Source: Tateyamaria pelophila
GTDB taxonomy: Bacteria; Pseudomonadota; Alphaproteobacteria; Rhodobacterales; Rhodobacteraceae
DNA length: 32,499 nt
Direction: 5' to 3'
NCBI RefSeq assembly: GCF_019966495.1
Contig: NZ_JAIMIA010000053.1
Location: 1 to 32,499, forward strand
The notes under the pieces were generated by a model. That model was not told the DNA's origin. It was given only the letters and a program-made list of their open reading frames with translations, and did not search any database. Positions within the stretch are counted from its first letter, which is position 1. Each line of letters begins with the position of its first letter. Position numbers and translations under genes: made by a program. This document shows positions 31,842 through 32,499 of this stretch, in pieces.

Positions 31842-32499
31842 GGCGCAATCCGTGCTGGGTCTTGTCCCAGTAAAACGGGTTGAGCGCCAACTCATAAAGC
31901 GCCTTGTAACTCGCCAGTGCTCCAAGAATGAAATAGATCGGCATCGTGAAAACCCACGGGATCAGATGGCGGCGTTCCCTGGCCGACACAGCAAATAAAC
32001 TGATAAGCAGCCCGACGATCTCGCTGGTGATCACCAGCACCACGATGGGCAGGATCACCCCTGCCCCGAGTGTTTGAATGACCGGATGCGGAATCCCGAC
32101 AGCCGGGAGCCAGAAACTCCACAAAAGTGGCAGTGACGCGAATTGCAGCACGGTGGCCAGGAACATGGCCTGTATCCCCATGAACCGCCACCAGCCAAGA
32201 TCCTTGAGCAACTCTGAGGGGCGGCGCATGTGTACGCAATACGTGATCAGGAATCCTTTGAGCCAACGCGAGCGTTGCTTGACCCAAGGCCAGGCATGGC
32301 AATTTGCCTCTTCATAGGTCACGGTCGGCAAAAGCTCTGTCCTGTAGCCTCGACGTGCCAGCCTGCAGCGCGACAAACAAGATGAGAATCCAGCGTCAAT
32401 CAGGATGAGAACGCGGGGGTTGGGCGTCGCAGGGAGGGCGTAGCCCGACTGGAGAGGCCCAACCCCCGCGTTTCGCCCAAATTGGGCGGGTCTGACGGT
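31792..32499 (-). CDS. Membrane glycosyltransferase (GT2), C-terminal part
   Basis: The minus-strand frame is open from the window edge to the stop at 31792-31794. Recognisable sequence starts at about 32364 with RLARRGYRTELLPTVTYEEA, then the acceptor-binding QxxRW motif (QRSRW in WVKQRSRWLKGFL). Membrane helices follow, including MGIQAMFLATVLQFASLPLL, LGAGVILPIVVLVITSEIVG and WVFTMPIYFILGALASYKAL. It ends near NPFYWDKTQHG. This is the C-terminal half of processive, cellulose-synthase-like GT2 enzymes. Upstream of 32364 the expected EDADL motif is not seen; instead the frame crosses a palindromic repeat. The gene may therefore be interrupted, or the element inserted in frame. Confidence 0.75.
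   Translation of the reverse strand, partial: TVRPAQFGRNAGVGPLQSGYALPATPNPRVLILIDAGFSSCLSRCRLARRGYRTELLPTVTYEEANCHAWPWVKQRSRWLKGFLITYCVHMRRPSELLKDLGWWRFMGIQAMFLATVLQFASLPLLWSFWLPAVGIPHPVIQTLGAGVILPIVVLVITSEIVGLLISLFAVSARERRHLIPWVFTMPIYFILGALASYKALYELALNPFYWDKTQHGLRPNLLPYGCSHPASDGS
32410..32488. repeat. Large palindromic element at the right edge
   Basis: aacgcgggggttgggc (32410-32425) and its perfect inverse (32457-32472) form a 16-bp stem around a 31-base loop that itself contains gggc-gta-gccc. Directly beside it is a second dyad, cgcccaa-a-ttgggcg (32474-32488). The reading frame of the glycosyltransferase stays open across both. The structure looks like an intergenic palindromic repeat. 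Confidence 0.8.

Noticed and set aside
32410-32472. Possible integron attC site (GTTGGGC...GCCCAAC)
   Set aside because: attC sites run RYYYAAC first and GTTRRRY last; here the order is reversed on both strands, and no cassette or integrase is present.
1-32499. CRISPR array
   Set aside because: No series of regularly spaced identical repeats was seen; the only tandem repeat is the two-copy 14-base unit at 20043-20070.

Overview
The window looks like chromosomal DNA of a Rhodobacterales (Roseobacter-group) alphaproteobacterium. The basis is the style of the core genes (CtaD, LipB, a DUF2244 protein, a UbiH-type hydroxylase, a FrnE-like DsbA protein) and dense operons with many 4-base ATGA overlaps. 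This is inference from protein resemblance; no database was searched.

Layout. (1) 1-10.3 kb is a defence-like island. It begins with the 5' end of an IS1380-family transposase gene running off the left edge, followed by the C-terminal part of an Eco57I-like DNA methyltransferase that has lost its catalytic half. Two intact, translationally coupled genes follow: a 2133-aa helicase with Zn motifs, a DUF1998 region and a C-terminal PD-(D/E)XK-like nuclease, and a UvrD-type helicase with an N-terminal RelE-like domain. (2) 10.3-11.35 kb holds a possible IS3 remnant, hairpins and a small serine recombinase with repeated motifs before its start. (3) 11.7-17.4 kb is a six-gene minus-strand operon (FAD oxidoreductase, GntR regulator, VOC protein, Tat-exported binding protein, ABC ATPase, ABC permease), divergent from a cytosine deaminase of the yeast Fcy1 type. 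(4) 17.4-19.0 kb is a long non-coding stretch and a cation diffusion facilitator.

(5) 19.2-22.84 kb is a phage- or satellite-like cassette on the minus strand: excisionase-like HTH protein, unknown protein, DUF3987-like replication ATPase, a 58-aa protein and a DUF5681 protein. It contains a heavily structured non-coding segment and abuts the 3' end of a tRNA-Leu(GAG) gene. No integrase is visible. (6) 23.0-31.1 kb is core genome: exported peptidoglycan-binding-like protein, FrnE-like oxidoreductase with lipB, ctaD with a clear terminator, DUF2244 protein, UbiH-family hydroxylase and a HAD pyrimidine-nucleotidase-like protein. (7) 31.2 kb to the end holds a GntR/FCD regulator and the C-terminal part of a membrane GT2 glycosyltransferase. 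Upstream of its recognisable domain the reading frame crosses a large palindromic element at the right edge.

The most interesting part is the methyltransferase / DUF1998-helicase-nuclease / RelE-UvrD operon. It resembles DISARM and Druantia in its parts but matches neither in arrangement, and its methyltransferase appears to have been broken by an IS element while both effector-like genes stayed open.
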